In this document: positions 9,577-18,704 of the stretch, piece by piece
Numbering within the stretch: position 1 is the stretch's first letter
Layout of the letters: every line of letters begins with the position of its first letter
Origin: Pedobacter sp. Hv1
GTDB lineage: Bacteria; Bacteroidota; Bacteroidia; Sphingobacteriales; Sphingobacteriaceae
Reading direction: 5' to 3'
Assembly (NCBI RefSeq): GCF_001412215.1
Contig: NZ_LLWP01000010.1
Coordinates: 1 to 63,542, forward strand
Length of the DNA: 63,542 nucleotides
Position numbers and translations under genes: made by a program
The notes under the pieces: model-generated
What the model was told of the DNA's origin: nothing
Seen by the model: the letters and a program-made list of their open reading frames with translations, nothing else
Databases searched by the model: none

Positions 9577-9977
9577 TATTTTTTAGGATCTACAGCTAAA
9601 ACAAGTTTTAGTTTTAATTTGTTGGCCACATCATAAGCTTTCATGATATTTTCGGCAGGTACACTTTTTTCTACGTACAAAATAATCGTCAAATCTGGTT
9701 CGATTTTCTGGTAGCTTTCTACCACAGTTTGCAATTGTTCTATAGTAGTTGGTTTTTTATCAACGAAATAATTTAATTTTTCGTCTATGCTTACCGTTAT
9801 TGCCTTTTTTGCTGTAGATTGTTGTCCACTTTCTGATTTTGGCAATAAAAGTTTAACTACCCTTGGGTTAACTACGGCTGAGGCCAGTAGAAAGAACAAA
9901 AGTAGAAAGAACATGATATCATTTAATGCAGAAGTATGAACCTCAACTGCACCTTTTTTTCTTTTGCGTAAATTCAT
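9576..9977 (-). CDS. ExbD/TolR family biopolymer transport protein
   Basis: A 133-residue protein with a basic cytoplasmic N-terminus (MNLRKRKKGAVEVH), a single membrane helix at about residues 20-38 and a periplasmic ExbD/TolR domain. The segment ALNDIMFFLLLFFLLAS contains the membrane Asp (Asp20) that carries protons in this family. It overlaps exbB upstream and the TonB-like gene downstream by one base each, so the three are almost certainly made together as one motor. Only one ExbD copy is present here, whereas some Bacteroidota Exb clusters carry two. Confidence 0.9.
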   Translation of the reverse strand: MNLRKRKKGAVEVHTSALNDIMFFLLLFFLLASAVVNPRVVKLLLPKSESGQQSTAKKAITVSIDEKLNYFVDKKPTTIEQLQTVVESYQKIEPDLTIILYVEKSVPAENIMKAYDVANKLKLKLVLAVDPKK

Positions 9978-10687
9978 TATTTGCCCGGCTCTTCTAATAA
10001 GTCAATAAACTCAATTGCATCGGTTTCCATTTTAAGGATGATTTTCTCTACCATCATATTTAAAATATGGTATAAAACGTAAGCTACAATACCAATGATC
10101 AATCCTGTTGCTGAAGTAATCATTTTGGTATATAAACCACCAGAGATGGTTCCAATTTCAATTTCTCCTTTAATGGATACATCATGGAAAATGGTAATTA
10201 CCCCAATAATGGTACCTACGAAACCTAACATGGGTGCAATACCAGCAATGATACCCAAAATACCGATGTTTTTTTCCAGTTTTGAAACTTCCAGTTTTCC
10301 AGTATTTTCAATTGCACCTTCTATATCTTTAATTGGTCTGCCAATTCTTTTCAAACCTTTTTCTAACATTCTGGCTAATGGCGATTTGGTGTTTTTACAT
10401 AAGGCAATGGCACTATCTAACCTTCCATCGTGGATGTTCTGTTTAATTTGGAACATCAAATTCGATTCGTCTTTTGACGATTTGCGAATGGTTAGGTAAC
10501 GTTCAATAAAGATCACTAAACCTAAAAAAGCCAATAGGGCAAGGGGTAGCATTACCCATCCTCCTTTAAATAATAAATCTATAAAGTGGAGTTCGGCAGG
10601 GGCTGCAGTTATCGGTTTTGCAGCAGTTTGTAAGCTATCTATAATTTTGTTTGTTGTGTCTCCAGCCGCTATTAGCAATGTAATCAT
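9977..10687 (-). CDS. ExbB/TolQ/MotA family proton channel
   Basis: A 236-residue inner-membrane protein with three membrane segments (about residues 45-67, 140-165 and 185-210) and a cytoplasmic loop between the first and second, the ExbB arrangement. The stretch IAPMLGFVGTIIGVITIF is the conserved glycine-rich channel motif. It forms the stator ring with ExbD that powers the TonB-like protein. Its start lies one base after the HU/SPOR gene, so it is tightly embedded in the 16.8-8.7 kb minus-strand run. MotA is less likely because the next gene is ExbD and no flagellar genes are present. Confidence 0.92.
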   Translation of the reverse strand: MITLLIAAGDTTNKIIDSLQTAAKPITAAPAELHFIDLLFKGGWVMLPLALLAFLGLVIFIERYLTIRKSSKDESNLMFQIKQNIHDGRLDSAIALCKNTKSPLARMLEKGLKRIGRPIKDIEGAIENTGKLEVSKLEKNIGILGIIAGIAPMLGFVGTIIGVITIFHDVSIKGEIEIGTISGGLYTKMITSATGLIIGIVAYVLYHILNMMVEKIILKMETDAIEFIDLLEEPGK

Positions 10688-10688
10688 A

Positions 10689-12011
10689 TTAATTTTTTGG
10701 TTTGATGGATTGTATATAAATCTGAGGATTTTTTAATTTTATTTTTAAACTATCTTGGTATGTTTTGGCCAAGTTGTAATCGGTAAAAGTACCTAAACTT
10801 ATTTTAGTAAGTCTACCTGGTACATTTTGAAGTGGTTTTGCAATAATCCCCTTTTTTTTCATGAGGTTAATTACATAATCAATTCTTTTTTGGCTCTTTT
10901 CTGCACTGCCTATTACTTCGTAAATGATTGTTTTACTACTGTCGGTTGCATTGCTATCTTTTACCAATTTGATCATGGCGTTGTTTTTCGCAATACTGTC
11001 GGCATATTTTAATGAGTCTGTTTTTGTAAGAGTGGTATCAATTGGTAATATGGCTACAGCATTTTCAGGTACTTCATCATTATTGATCAGTTTACGGTCA
11101 AACCATTCAGGGAAGAAGAAATAAGTTAAAGCTCCTGCAACAGCAATCAGAATTAAAACGATCAAGGTTTTTAACAAAATTCTGAAAAATCTACTTGGTC
11201 TTCTATCATCATCGTCGTCATCATCATCTTCTAAGTAGTTATAATTAACAACAGGAGGTGGGGTAGCACTTGTTGCTACAGGTATTTCTTTATCTTCTGC
11301 TATAATTGGGTCCTCTAATGGCTGATGCTCACTTTCTTGATTTGCTACAGGTAAAGTAACTTCTGTAATTTCATCGTAAACCATTTGTTCATCCAGCTCA
11401 TCTTCCTCAACCTTTTCGCCCGTTTCTTGACCTGGGTTTTCTTCTTCTAATTTATTTTCTTCAACAACAGAATCAATGGTGTCTGCTCCTTTAGTCACAG
11501 CAGCTGTTTCTTCTTCTTCAATAGCACTAGGTATTTCTGAATTTAGATCAGCTGTTTCATCGCTAGAGATGGTTGTTGTTATGCTTGCTTCTTCTGGGTT
11601 TTCAGCAGAAAGCTCATTTAATGTTGGTAAGCCATAAGCTTCATTTCCGAAACTACTTTCTTGTTCGGCAATAAAAGTAAGCTGATGGTCAATGATGATT
11701 AATTTTCCAATAGGTTCTAGATTAGCTTCTTGCTGTTCTGCCAATTGGGCCTGAATATTATCTACAAACTCACTAATGTAATAATTGGCAGAATCGACAC
11801 TAATCTTTCTTCGTTCGCTAATGAAATTTGCTAATTCTTCTTGTTCCTTTAGTTCGCTAGTAAATGCTAAAGCATAACTTGGCGGTACAAAAGCATGTTG
11901 GGCTACATCGTATCTACCTGGTGATTTCTTCTTATACAACGTACCCAGTCCGACAATGCCAATGGCTTTTCGGCTCTGTAATAACTCAGTTAAGTATAAT
12001 AATATATCCAT
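10689..12011 (-). CDS. HU-like DNA-binding fold plus SPOR domain membrane protein
   Basis: A 440-residue single-pass membrane protein. Residues 1-120 resemble the bacterial HU/CCDC81 module (MDILLYLTELLQSRKAI...). About 120-260 is an acidic Glu-rich linker ending in an eight-Asp tract. One membrane helix lies near residues 274-296. The C-terminal 75 residues have the SPOR pattern (VIGSAEKSQKRIDYVINLMK), which binds denuded peptidoglycan strands at division sites. The topology therefore links a cytoplasmic HU-like domain to the cell wall. The position between the outer-membrane barrel gene and exbB suggests it helps place the Exb-TonB machine; this is inference. The Asp tract is coded by near-perfect GAT/GAC repeats. 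Confidence 0.78.
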   Translation of the reverse strand: MDILLYLTELLQSRKAIGIVGLGTLYKKKSPGRYDVAQHAFVPPSYALAFTSELKEQEELANFISERRKISVDSANYYISEFVDNIQAQLAEQQEANLEPIGKLIIIDHQLTFIAEQESSFGNEAYGLPTLNELSAENPEEASITTTISSDETADLNSEIPSAIEEEETAAVTKGADTIDSVVEENKLEEENPGQETGEKVEEDELDEQMVYDEITEVTLPVANQESEHQPLEDPIIAEDKEIPVATSATPPPVVNYNYLEDDDDDDDDRRPSRFFRILLKTLIVLILIAVAGALTYFFFPEWFDRKLINNDEVPENAVAILPIDTTLTKTDSLKYADSIAKNNAMIKLVKDSNATDSSKTIIYEVIGSAEKSQKRIDYVINLMKKKGIIAKPLQNVPGRLTKISLGTFTDYNLAKTYQDSLKIKLKNPQIYIQSIKPKN

Positions 12012-12065
12012 TCAGGTAAAATTAAATTTTAATTTGGTACTAACCAATTATTAATTGAGTACGAA

Positions 12066-13772
12066 TTAAAACGAATAGCTTAGTCCACCAAAAACACTGA
12101 TGCCATTTACGCGGTAATACAAATATTTACTGTAATTGGTATTTAATATATTGGTGGTTTTAACAAAAGCCGAAAATTGTTTATTGATTTTATAATCGGC
12201 ACCAAGCCCCAAATCTACGAAACCTTTTAGATTAACTACATTTTCGATTGCTGGGCTATATACCATTGTATAAATACCACCAACCATAGGATTAGCAGTA
12301 TATATCTTGGCTTTACTATCGTCCTGAATAGCAACATTTGCATTAAACGTTAACTTTTTGTTAAAGTTGAAGAGGAAGTTAGAGCTTACCCGAAGTTGAG
12401 GTTTGAAATAACTGTGTTGTTCTGAAGCCGGTTTGTAGTCTTCTATGTTTAGTTTTCCTGTCCATTTCAAATCATCACTCACCTGAACAGAAATTTCTCC
12501 TTCTAAACCTAACAGTTTCATGTTGCCAAAATCATAAATTACATCAAACTTGTTAAAGTTAGTGTAGTTATTTACGAATAGGGGCATGTCTGTTATTTTT
12601 TTGCTGTAAAATCTGGCCTTGTAACCAAACCCTGGGCCGCCATTACCCTTGATACCAGCACTAATGCTCAATTTCTCGATGCTGTTCTTGATTGCGATAT
12701 TGCTGTTTAAGAAAGGATTTTCATCTGTAAAAGATTTGAGTGTGTTTCTGTTTACATCACCTTTAACTTCTCCAAATACTTGTAAAAAATCAGGTATTAA
12801 GGTAAAGTCGGCAGTAACTGCTGGGAAAAATCTGGTAGTAGAAGTGGTGCCAAATTCTTGAACAAAGTTAAGTCCAGCTGTAATTTTAACACCATTAGCC
12901 TGTAATTTGATATATGGGTTTAACCTTAAAACGTTATTTGAAACCTTGGTGTTCAAATCTTTTGAGTTGCCTAACTCAGTTGATGCAGCTAAACCTAGAT
13001 TGAAATTGTTAATTCTTTTGTTTAAATATCCAGTTAAAGTGATGGTCTGTTCTTTGGCATCATATTTATCATTGAACATATATGCATTTACCTTTGCAGC
13101 ATAGCTGAATGCATTTTCGTCGCTATTGTATTTATTTACAACTTCCCCTTCTAATTCGAAAAAGTTAAGTACTTGTCTTTCTGGGTTTGGGTTTAATGTT
13201 GGTCTGGTTTCATCAATACCATAAAAGAACAAACCATGTCTCTCATAATTCAATCGGCCACTTAAGTTTGCTTTATCGCCAATGCTACGCCCAAAAACAC
13301 TTAATTGTTGTCTGTTTTCATTTTGCTTGTTCAGTTTGCCTTGTTGACCAAAGTGTCTGAAAAACGCACCTGCTTGTAGGGCTTCATCTTTGCCAATGTT
13401 TACATAACCTTCGGCCAAAAGTGTTCCGAGCGAACCTACACCACCTTTTACATAGTTATTGATCAGTTCTATTGCACGTTCGTCTGCCAATTGCTGGGCT
13501 TGTAGTTTTTGGATATCAGAATTCAGTTCCAGCTTGCGGTCTAAAAGGGCATAGTTGAATCTGGCTCTATAAGTTTTAAGGTTGTCTAAATCAGGGCTAC
13601 GTCTTAATTTAAACGCTTCTGCCAAAACTGGTTTATAGGGTCTAATTACTTCAATTTCTTCGCTTACTGTTTTCTCTGGTGGTTTTACCTCTTGTGCTTT
13701 TAAGGTATAAAATCCAGCTGCAAAAAAGAATAGGGTAGTCGTATATATGGTTTTATGTAATCTCATTTTCAA
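12066..13772 (-). CDS. Outer-membrane beta-barrel protein, TonB-dependent-receptor-like
   Basis: A 568-residue exported protein (signal peptide up to about residue 26, cleaved near LKAQ). After a short conserved N-terminal region (EEIEVIRPYKPVLAEAFKL) most of the protein is alternating amphipathic strands ending in an aromatic C-terminus (VFGGLSYSF), the signature of an outer-membrane barrel. I see no clear plug domain, and the length is well below the 700-1000 residues of classical TonB-dependent receptors. It starts five bases after the TPR gene stop, so the two are translationally linked. The downstream Exb-TonB genes are the likely energy source. The ligand is unknown. Confidence 0.7.
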   Translation of the reverse strand: MKMRLHKTIYTTTLFFFAAGFYTLKAQEVKPPEKTVSEEIEVIRPYKPVLAEAFKLRRSPDLDNLKTYRARFNYALLDRKLELNSDIQKLQAQQLADERAIELINNYVKGGVGSLGTLLAEGYVNIGKDEALQAGAFFRHFGQQGKLNKQNENRQQLSVFGRSIGDKANLSGRLNYERHGLFFYGIDETRPTLNPNPERQVLNFFELEGEVVNKYNSDENAFSYAAKVNAYMFNDKYDAKEQTITLTGYLNKRINNFNLGLAASTELGNSKDLNTKVSNNVLRLNPYIKLQANGVKITAGLNFVQEFGTTSTTRFFPAVTADFTLIPDFLQVFGEVKGDVNRNTLKSFTDENPFLNSNIAIKNSIEKLSISAGIKGNGGPGFGYKARFYSKKITDMPLFVNNYTNFNKFDVIYDFGNMKLLGLEGEISVQVSDDLKWTGKLNIEDYKPASEQHSYFKPQLRVSSNFLFNFNKKLTFNANVAIQDDSKAKIYTANPMVGGIYTMVYSPAIENVVNLKGFVDLGLGADYKINKQFSAFVKTTNILNTNYSKYLYYRVNGISVFGGLSYSF

Positions 13773-13777
13773 ATGCT

Positions 13778-16700
13778 CTAGTTTAGTTTTGCTAATTTTT
13801 CTTTGGCGGTTGGAATAATATCGTCCTTACCTTTATAGCCATCTATGATACTTAACAATGTTGTTTTTGCCTGGAACTTGTCTTTTAAGGCTACATAATT
13901 GTCTGCCAATAAGATAAAGGTTTTAGCTACCCAATAATCATAAGCAGGCATATTGTTCGTTAAATCGAAACATGTTTTTTGTGAGCCTTTGTAATCGCCT
14001 TTGGCATATTGTAGGGCAGCTAAATTGTATTTTGCTTCTGCTGCAGCCACAGTTTTGGTTTTGGCAACCACATTGGTAAATGCTTTAACTGCCTGTACGG
14101 TATCTGCTTTGATGAGGTAAGCCTTACCTGTATATAGATCTGAACTGTTTTTTTCTTCTTCAGATGCTTTATCAGATGTTCTGATCAACTCTGCGTATTT
14201 GATCATGTCGTCGGCCATGCCCAAAGCATTGTAAGCCTTGATTAAATTATTGATGGCATAACTATAATGCGCTTTGTAATCAGACGTAGTCTCTAACCTT
14301 TTCAGGTAAACAATGGCTTCATTGTATTTTTTCTCTTCCATCAATACTCTAGAAACACTGATCAATGAGCGTTCGGTATAATCGCTTGTCCAGTCGTTTA
14401 AGATATAGTCGTAATCGGCAATTGCTTCTGCAGAGCGACCTAATTTCACCAATGATTCGGCTCTGATAAATTTAGCTTCTTTGTCGTGGATCGCTTTAGG
14501 GAATTTGTCAAAATAAGCATTTACCGCTTCAAAAGCTCCTTTGGCATCGCCTCTTAGATAGATGTTGTTGGCAGCTTGGAATACAATGTTATCTTGCTCG
14601 CTTAAAGAATAGTTGCCCAATGGCGTAGTAGCAGCATAGCTGATAAAGCCATTTGCATCACCTCTGTCTACATAGATATTTTTGATCGATTCTAAGGCCT
14701 GTTTAGCCTCAGGTAAACTGGCATACTCTCTAATTACTTTTTTAAACGATTCTAAAGCCGCATCATCTTGATCTTGGTTGTATTGTACCAAGCCGATGGT
14801 AACCAATGCACGAGGTACATAACTGCTGCGTGGATATTTGGCTACTAGGTCTACCAAGTCTGATTTAGACTTATCGAAATCTCCTTTGTTAAAGTAAGTA
14901 TAGGCCGTTTCAAAACCAGCATCATCCGCATAGTTAGAAAGTGGAAACTTACTCAACAAACTCTGCATGGTTGCAATTTTGGCATCGTCTTGTTTTTGTA
15001 GCCCCTGGATCATTCCACGTTGAAACAATGCATAATCATCGCCAGTTAGTTTACCATTGATGATTTTATTGTAATTGGTCATCGCTTCATTGTAGTTTTT
15101 ATTTACAAAGTACGAATCTGCCAAACGCATAGTGGCATCATTTACGGTTTTTGAATCTTTATCGTCGCCTCTTAAAAAACGTTCGAAATAATTGGCTGCT
15201 TTTGCATATTTCTCATCTTCGAAAGCGGCATAACCTAAACCATAGTTGGCAAAGTTGTACACCTCGGTTTTATTGGCCGATGGCATGGTTAAAAACTTCT
15301 CGAAAGTTTTAACGGCTTCGCCAAATTTGCGCAGTTCGTACATGGCCTCTGCCATCCAGTATACACTTAAAGCATGGATTTCGTTATCTTCTACAAAATT
15401 ACCCGAACGCATAAACATTGATAAAGCATTAGGGAAAGCTCTTTCGTTGTAAAATTGCAAACCTCTAAAATAAGTTGCTTTTTGGTAGGCTTCTTTGGCC
15501 TCTGGCGTTTTATTTTGGATAGGTTCTAAAATATCAATTGCTGTTTGGTAGTTTTTACTGGTAAGTAAAATTTCGCCCAATAAGGTTTTGGCTTCATTGA
15601 TCTTTCTAGAATTAGGGAACTGTTTTAAAAAGTTCTGGGTATATTCTAATGCTTCTTTGTTGAACTCTAATTCGTAGCTCAATTTGGCATAATTTAACCA
15701 AGCTTCTTCTTGAATAACCTTATCAAGTTCTAAACGAGATGCCCTGAAAAATGCACCGCGAGCTTTTTCTTTGTTTTTGAGTTCTAAAGCTGCTTTACCT
15801 AAAGTGTACATGCCATTTTGTAGGTAAACATCATCAGCATTTAGTTTTTCGAGGGTAGCAACTGCTTCTTTGTACTTGGCATTTTTAAATAACGAATAGC
15901 CATATTGATAAATGAAAAGGTTATTTTTTACCTGGTTTCTATCTTTTTCGTAAAATTCGGCAAAGTATTTTTCTGCATTTTTAAATTCCGATTTTGCAAA
16001 ATAAGAAGCCGCCACCAAACTCAACATTTCTGGTTCAAACTGTTGTTTTGTTTTGGCAATGGCAGGTAGGGCATAATCAATTACATCATCATAGCGCTCA
16101 TCAAGATAATACATTGAAGTGATATAGTAAGGATAACTGGCCTCGTAGGTAGGAGAGCCCTTTAACTTTTCGAAATTGCTTAAAGCGGTTTTGTATTCCT
16201 TATTTAAGTAATTGATGTAAGCAAAGTAATAGGTGGCACTTTCTTTAAACGGAGAATCGTCCTTTTTTACGATTTCAAAAAGTGGTTCTGCTTTTTCAAA
16301 GTTCTTTAACTCGAAATAAGCGTAACCTTGTTTAAATTGAAATTCTATTCTTTGTTTTTGAGAAAGTGTAGAAGGATCTGTTTTCTCAAACCATTCTAAG
16401 GCTTTAGGATATTTTTTTTGTCCGAAATAAGACTTGCCCACATGGAAATAGGCCAATACTGTATTTGGGTTAAGTGGATATTCTTTGATGAACTCTTGAA
16501 ACAGAGATTCTGCATCGGCATTGCCTAATTCTAAAGCACAAACTGCAGCATAGAATCTTGCATTCTCTTTAATCAACGATAATTCTGCGTTGCTATCTTT
16601 ATGTGTACTACTTTTTGTCCTAGTTGTTTCTACCAACCTAAATTGTTGCGCTGCTGCTACATATTTTTCGTTTTGTAGCAATTCTAAACCTGTTTGATAG

Positions 16701-16804
16701 TTTTTGTTCAACGTAACCAATGGGCTTAATTGGGCATAACTAGCACCAATACCGCCAATTACAAATAGGGGGATGAAAAGGTATTTCTTCTGCATAGATT
16801 TCAA
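13778..16804 (-). CDS. Large exported tetratricopeptide-repeat protein
   Basis: A protein of about 1008 residues with a signal peptide (cleavage near ASYAQ, residue 25) and TPR-like helical repeats over nearly the whole length, for example FQFKQGYAYFELKNFEKAEP and YALGNAYYxGDF-type units every 35-40 residues. It is presumably a periplasmic scaffold. It is the first gene of the minus-strand run that continues into the barrel, HU/SPOR, ExbB, ExbD and TonB genes. An inner Met at 16795 (MQKKYLF) is an equally good start. A TPR partner joined to an Exb-TonB set is a recurrent Bacteroidota arrangement, but I cannot name its client. Confidence 0.78.
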   Translation of the reverse strand: MKSMQKKYLFIPLFVIGGIGASYAQLSPLVTLNKNYQTGLELLQNEKYVAAAQQFRLVETTRTKSSTHKDSNAELSLIKENARFYAAVCALELGNADAESLFQEFIKEYPLNPNTVLAYFHVGKSYFGQKKYPKALEWFEKTDPSTLSQKQRIEFQFKQGYAYFELKNFEKAEPLFEIVKKDDSPFKESATYYFAYINYLNKEYKTALSNFEKLKGSPTYEASYPYYITSMYYLDERYDDVIDYALPAIAKTKQQFEPEMLSLVAASYFAKSEFKNAEKYFAEFYEKDRNQVKNNLFIYQYGYSLFKNAKYKEAVATLEKLNADDVYLQNGMYTLGKAALELKNKEKARGAFFRASRLELDKVIQEEAWLNYAKLSYELEFNKEALEYTQNFLKQFPNSRKINEAKTLLGEILLTSKNYQTAIDILEPIQNKTPEAKEAYQKATYFRGLQFYNERAFPNALSMFMRSGNFVEDNEIHALSVYWMAEAMYELRKFGEAVKTFEKFLTMPSANKTEVYNFANYGLGYAAFEDEKYAKAANYFERFLRGDDKDSKTVNDATMRLADSYFVNKNYNEAMTNYNKIINGKLTGDDYALFQRGMIQGLQKQDDAKIATMQSLLSKFPLSNYADDAGFETAYTYFNKGDFDKSKSDLVDLVAKYPRSSYVPRALVTIGLVQYNQDQDDAALESFKKVIREYASLPEAKQALESIKNIYVDRGDANGFISYAATTPLGNYSLSEQDNIVFQAANNIYLRGDAKGAFEAVNAYFDKFPKAIHDKEAKFIRAESLVKLGRSAEAIADYDYILNDWTSDYTERSLISVSRVLMEEKKYNEAIVYLKRLETTSDYKAHYSYAINNLIKAYNALGMADDMIKYAELIRTSDKASEEEKNSSDLYTGKAYLIKADTVQAVKAFTNVVAKTKTVAAAEAKYNLAALQYAKGDYKGSQKTCFDLTNNMPAYDYWVAKTFILLADNYVALKDKFQAKTTLLSIIDGYKGKDDIIPTAKEKLAKLN

Positions 16805-16927
16805 ATATGGTTGGTACTAAAATAGGGCATCTTAATGTAGATATCAACATAAGTAATTAACATCTGTTGATAACACAGTTAACGGAAAGTTGTAAAGCCT
16901 AGTATATTGGGTGTAAGATGTAAGACA

Positions 16928-16978
16928 GAAAATGTAAGATGGAAAATATAAAAGGCACATTTTCCATCTTACATTTTC
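16928..16978 (-). terminator. 20-base perfect inverted repeat after pyrB
   Basis: Arms at 16928-16947 and 16959-16978 are perfect 20-base complements around an 11-base loop. The position, eight bases after the pyrB stop and before the TPR gene, suits a terminator. The arms lack a GC-rich core and contain a repeated TGTAAGATG-type motif (also upstream at about 16912), so a repeat-derived origin is likely. Confidence 0.6.
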
Positions 16979-16985
16979 CCTCCAA

Positions 16986-17918
16986 TTAATCGTTCTGGCT
17001 AGCCAGTAGATACAACACGGCCATTCTTACCGCAACCCCATTTTCTACCTGCTCTAAAATAATGGATTGTTTGCTGTCGGCCACATCACTGGTAATCTCC
17101 ACACCACGGTTAATTGGCCCTGGGTGCATTACAATGATCTCTTTGTTAAGGTTGTCTAAAATCTGTTTATTCAGGCCATACATCATGGCATATTCTCGTT
17201 GAGAAGGGAAGTATTTAATGTCTTGTCTTTCTAATTGGATGCGCAACATATTGGCCACATCGCACCAATTTAATGCTTTGATCAAGTCGTGTTCAACTTT
17301 TACGCCTAAGGCTGCAATATGTTTTGGGATCAATGTGGTTGGTCCGCAAACCATTACCTCTGCACCTAATAACTGTAGGCAAAGGATGTTTGAAATGGCT
17401 ACCCTTGAGTGAAGGATATCGCCAACAATCACCACCTTTTTACCTCTTACATCGCCTAATTTCTGGCGGATAGAATAAGCATCTAATAAAGCCTGGGTAG
17501 GGTGCTCGTGTGCGCCATCGCCGGCATTTACAATTTGTGCATTGATATGCTTGCTCAAAAAAACACCAGCTCCTGCATAAGGGTGACGCATCACTACCAT
17601 ATCCACTTTCATGGCCAGGATATTGTTTACCGTATCAATTAAGGTTTCTCCTTTGCTTACCGAAGAGGAAGATGCTGCGAAATTAACTACATCTGCAGAA
17701 AGTCTTTTTTCGGCCAGTTCAAAAGAAAGTTTGGTACGGGTAGAATTTTCGAAAAATATATTGGCAATGGTGATGTCTCTTAACGAGGGAACCTTTTTAA
17801 TAGGTCTATTGATGACATCTTTAAAATTATCGGCAGTTTCAAAAATCAATTCAATATCATTCAGGTTAATATCTTTAATGCCTAAAAGATGTCGTGTTGA
17901 TAGTTTTTCTGCTGCCAT
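16986..17918 (-). CDS. pyrB: Aspartate carbamoyltransferase, catalytic chain
   Basis: Catalyses carbamoyl phosphate plus aspartate to carbamoyl aspartate, the first committed step of pyrimidine synthesis. The protein has 310 residues, normal for the catalytic chain. The carbamoyl-phosphate loop FFENSTRTKLSFELA lies near residues 55-69. HPTQALLD near 140 and MHPGPINRGVEI near 267 are further family signatures. It starts six bases after pyrR on the same strand, so pyrR-pyrB form one operon. No pyrI regulatory chain gene is adjacent, suggesting the unregulated or PyrR-linked class. Confidence 0.96.
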   Translation of the reverse strand: MAAEKLSTRHLLGIKDINLNDIELIFETADNFKDVINRPIKKVPSLRDITIANIFFENSTRTKLSFELAEKRLSADVVNFAASSSSVSKGETLIDTVNNILAMKVDMVVMRHPYAGAGVFLSKHINAQIVNAGDGAHEHPTQALLDAYSIRQKLGDVRGKKVVIVGDILHSRVAISNILCLQLLGAEVMVCGPTTLIPKHIAALGVKVEHDLIKALNWCDVANMLRIQLERQDIKYFPSQREYAMMYGLNKQILDNLNKEIIVMHPGPINRGVEITSDVADSKQSIILEQVENGVAVRMAVLYLLASQND

Positions 17919-17924
17919 TGTATG

Positions 17925-18470
17925 TTATTGCTTTTCTGATAATAAAATCACTTTGTCTTCTCCTTCGTTCTCCTTCCAACTCACTTTTACTTTTTGTGAG
18001 TCTACACAATCTACCTGTTGACCAATGTAATTGGGCTCAATGGGTAAATGTCTCGAAAACCTTCTGTCAATCAGCACCATTAATTCTACTTTTTCGGGTC
18101 TGCCATAAGCCAATAATGCATCCATGGCGGCACGGATTGTTCTGCCTGTCCACAACACATCATCAATTAAGATGACTTGTTTGCCTTCAATAATAAAATC
18201 TATGGTATTGCTGCTTGCGGTAACCAAACCATCTTTTCTTCTAAAATCGTCTCTAAAAAAGGTAATGTCTAAATGCCCTTTTTTAATGGCGTTGGTTTTT
18301 AAAATGGTAGAAAGTTCTTGGTGTACACGATCTGCAAAAAAAGTACCTCTGGGTTGGATTCCAACCAATACAGTATTGGTAAAATCAGTGTGATTCTCAA
18401 TTAACTGGTGACAAAGTCGCTTAATTGTGATTTGGAATTTTTGACCGTTGAGTAGTGTTCTCTTTTGCAT
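17925..18470 (-). CDS. pyrR: PyrR: bifunctional pyr regulator / uracil phosphoribosyltransferase
   Basis: A PRTase-fold protein with the PRPP loop VILIDDVLWTGRTIRAAMDA and the N-terminal MQKRTLLNGQKFQITIKRL typical of PyrR. In Gram-positives it binds pyr mRNA leaders; it also makes UMP from uracil. The open frame extends to 18488, but that upstream TTG lies inside a TATATTTG promoter element. The ATG at 18470 (181 residues) is therefore the start. The leader is only about ten bases, so no attenuator can precede pyrR and only a six-base gap separates it from pyrB. Regulation by classical leader binding is thus not supported here. Confidence 0.93.
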   Translation of the reverse strand: MQKRTLLNGQKFQITIKRLCHQLIENHTDFTNTVLVGIQPRGTFFADRVHQELSTILKTNAIKKGHLDITFFRDDFRRKDGLVTASSNTIDFIIEGKQVILIDDVLWTGRTIRAAMDALLAYGRPEKVELMVLIDRRFSRHLPIEPNYIGQQVDCVDSQKVKVSWKENEGEDKVILLSEKQ

Positions 18471-18485
18471 AGCATGAGGATTGGG

Positions 18486-18493
18486 CAAATATA
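18486..18493 (-). promoter_or_regulatory. -7 promoter element for pyrR-pyrB
   Basis: The minus strand reads TATATTTG, 15 bases before the pyrR ATG at 18470. It decides the start codon and excludes a long regulatory leader. Confidence 0.6.
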
Positions 18494-18643
18494 AGGAAAC
18501 AAGTGGTTTTTTTATGAAAATATTTAATTTACAATAGACAAGTCATTAAAATAGGAAATTAAAATTCATAAATTGATTATTTTATTTGATTTTAAGTGTT
18601 TGATATTTAACTTTTTATGCTTAAATTGATGAAAATAAACCAA

Positions 18644-18669
18644 AATATAGTTGTTTAACTAACTATATT
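18644..18669. promoter_or_regulatory. 26-base palindrome, probable MarR operator
   Basis: A 26-base imperfect palindrome (core ATAGTTGTTTAACTAACTAT at 18647-18666; 11 of 13 symmetric pairs match) lies four bases before the -7 element of the marR gene and overlaps the expected -33 region. This is the size and placement of a MarR-family operator, so the regulator would repress its own export operon. A chemical inducer is not indicated by the sequence. Confidence 0.6.
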
Positions 18670-18673
18670 ATTT

Positions 18674-18681
18674 TACCTTTG
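18674..18681 (+). promoter_or_regulatory. -7 promoter element of the marR export operon
   Basis: TACCTTTG matches TAnnTTTG, 23 bases before the marR ATG at 18705. Confidence 0.6.
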
Positions 18682-18704
18682 TAGTTGTTTATGCAACCAT
18701 TGTT

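Noticed and set aside
10095..10499. 134-codon frame opposite exbB
   Set aside because: Mirror of a well-identified membrane protein gene, with no start signals of its own.
11200..11232. Phase-variable GAT repeat in the HU/SPOR gene
   Set aside because: The tract mixes GAT and GAC and changes by whole codons only, so it could alter the Asp tract length but not switch the frame.
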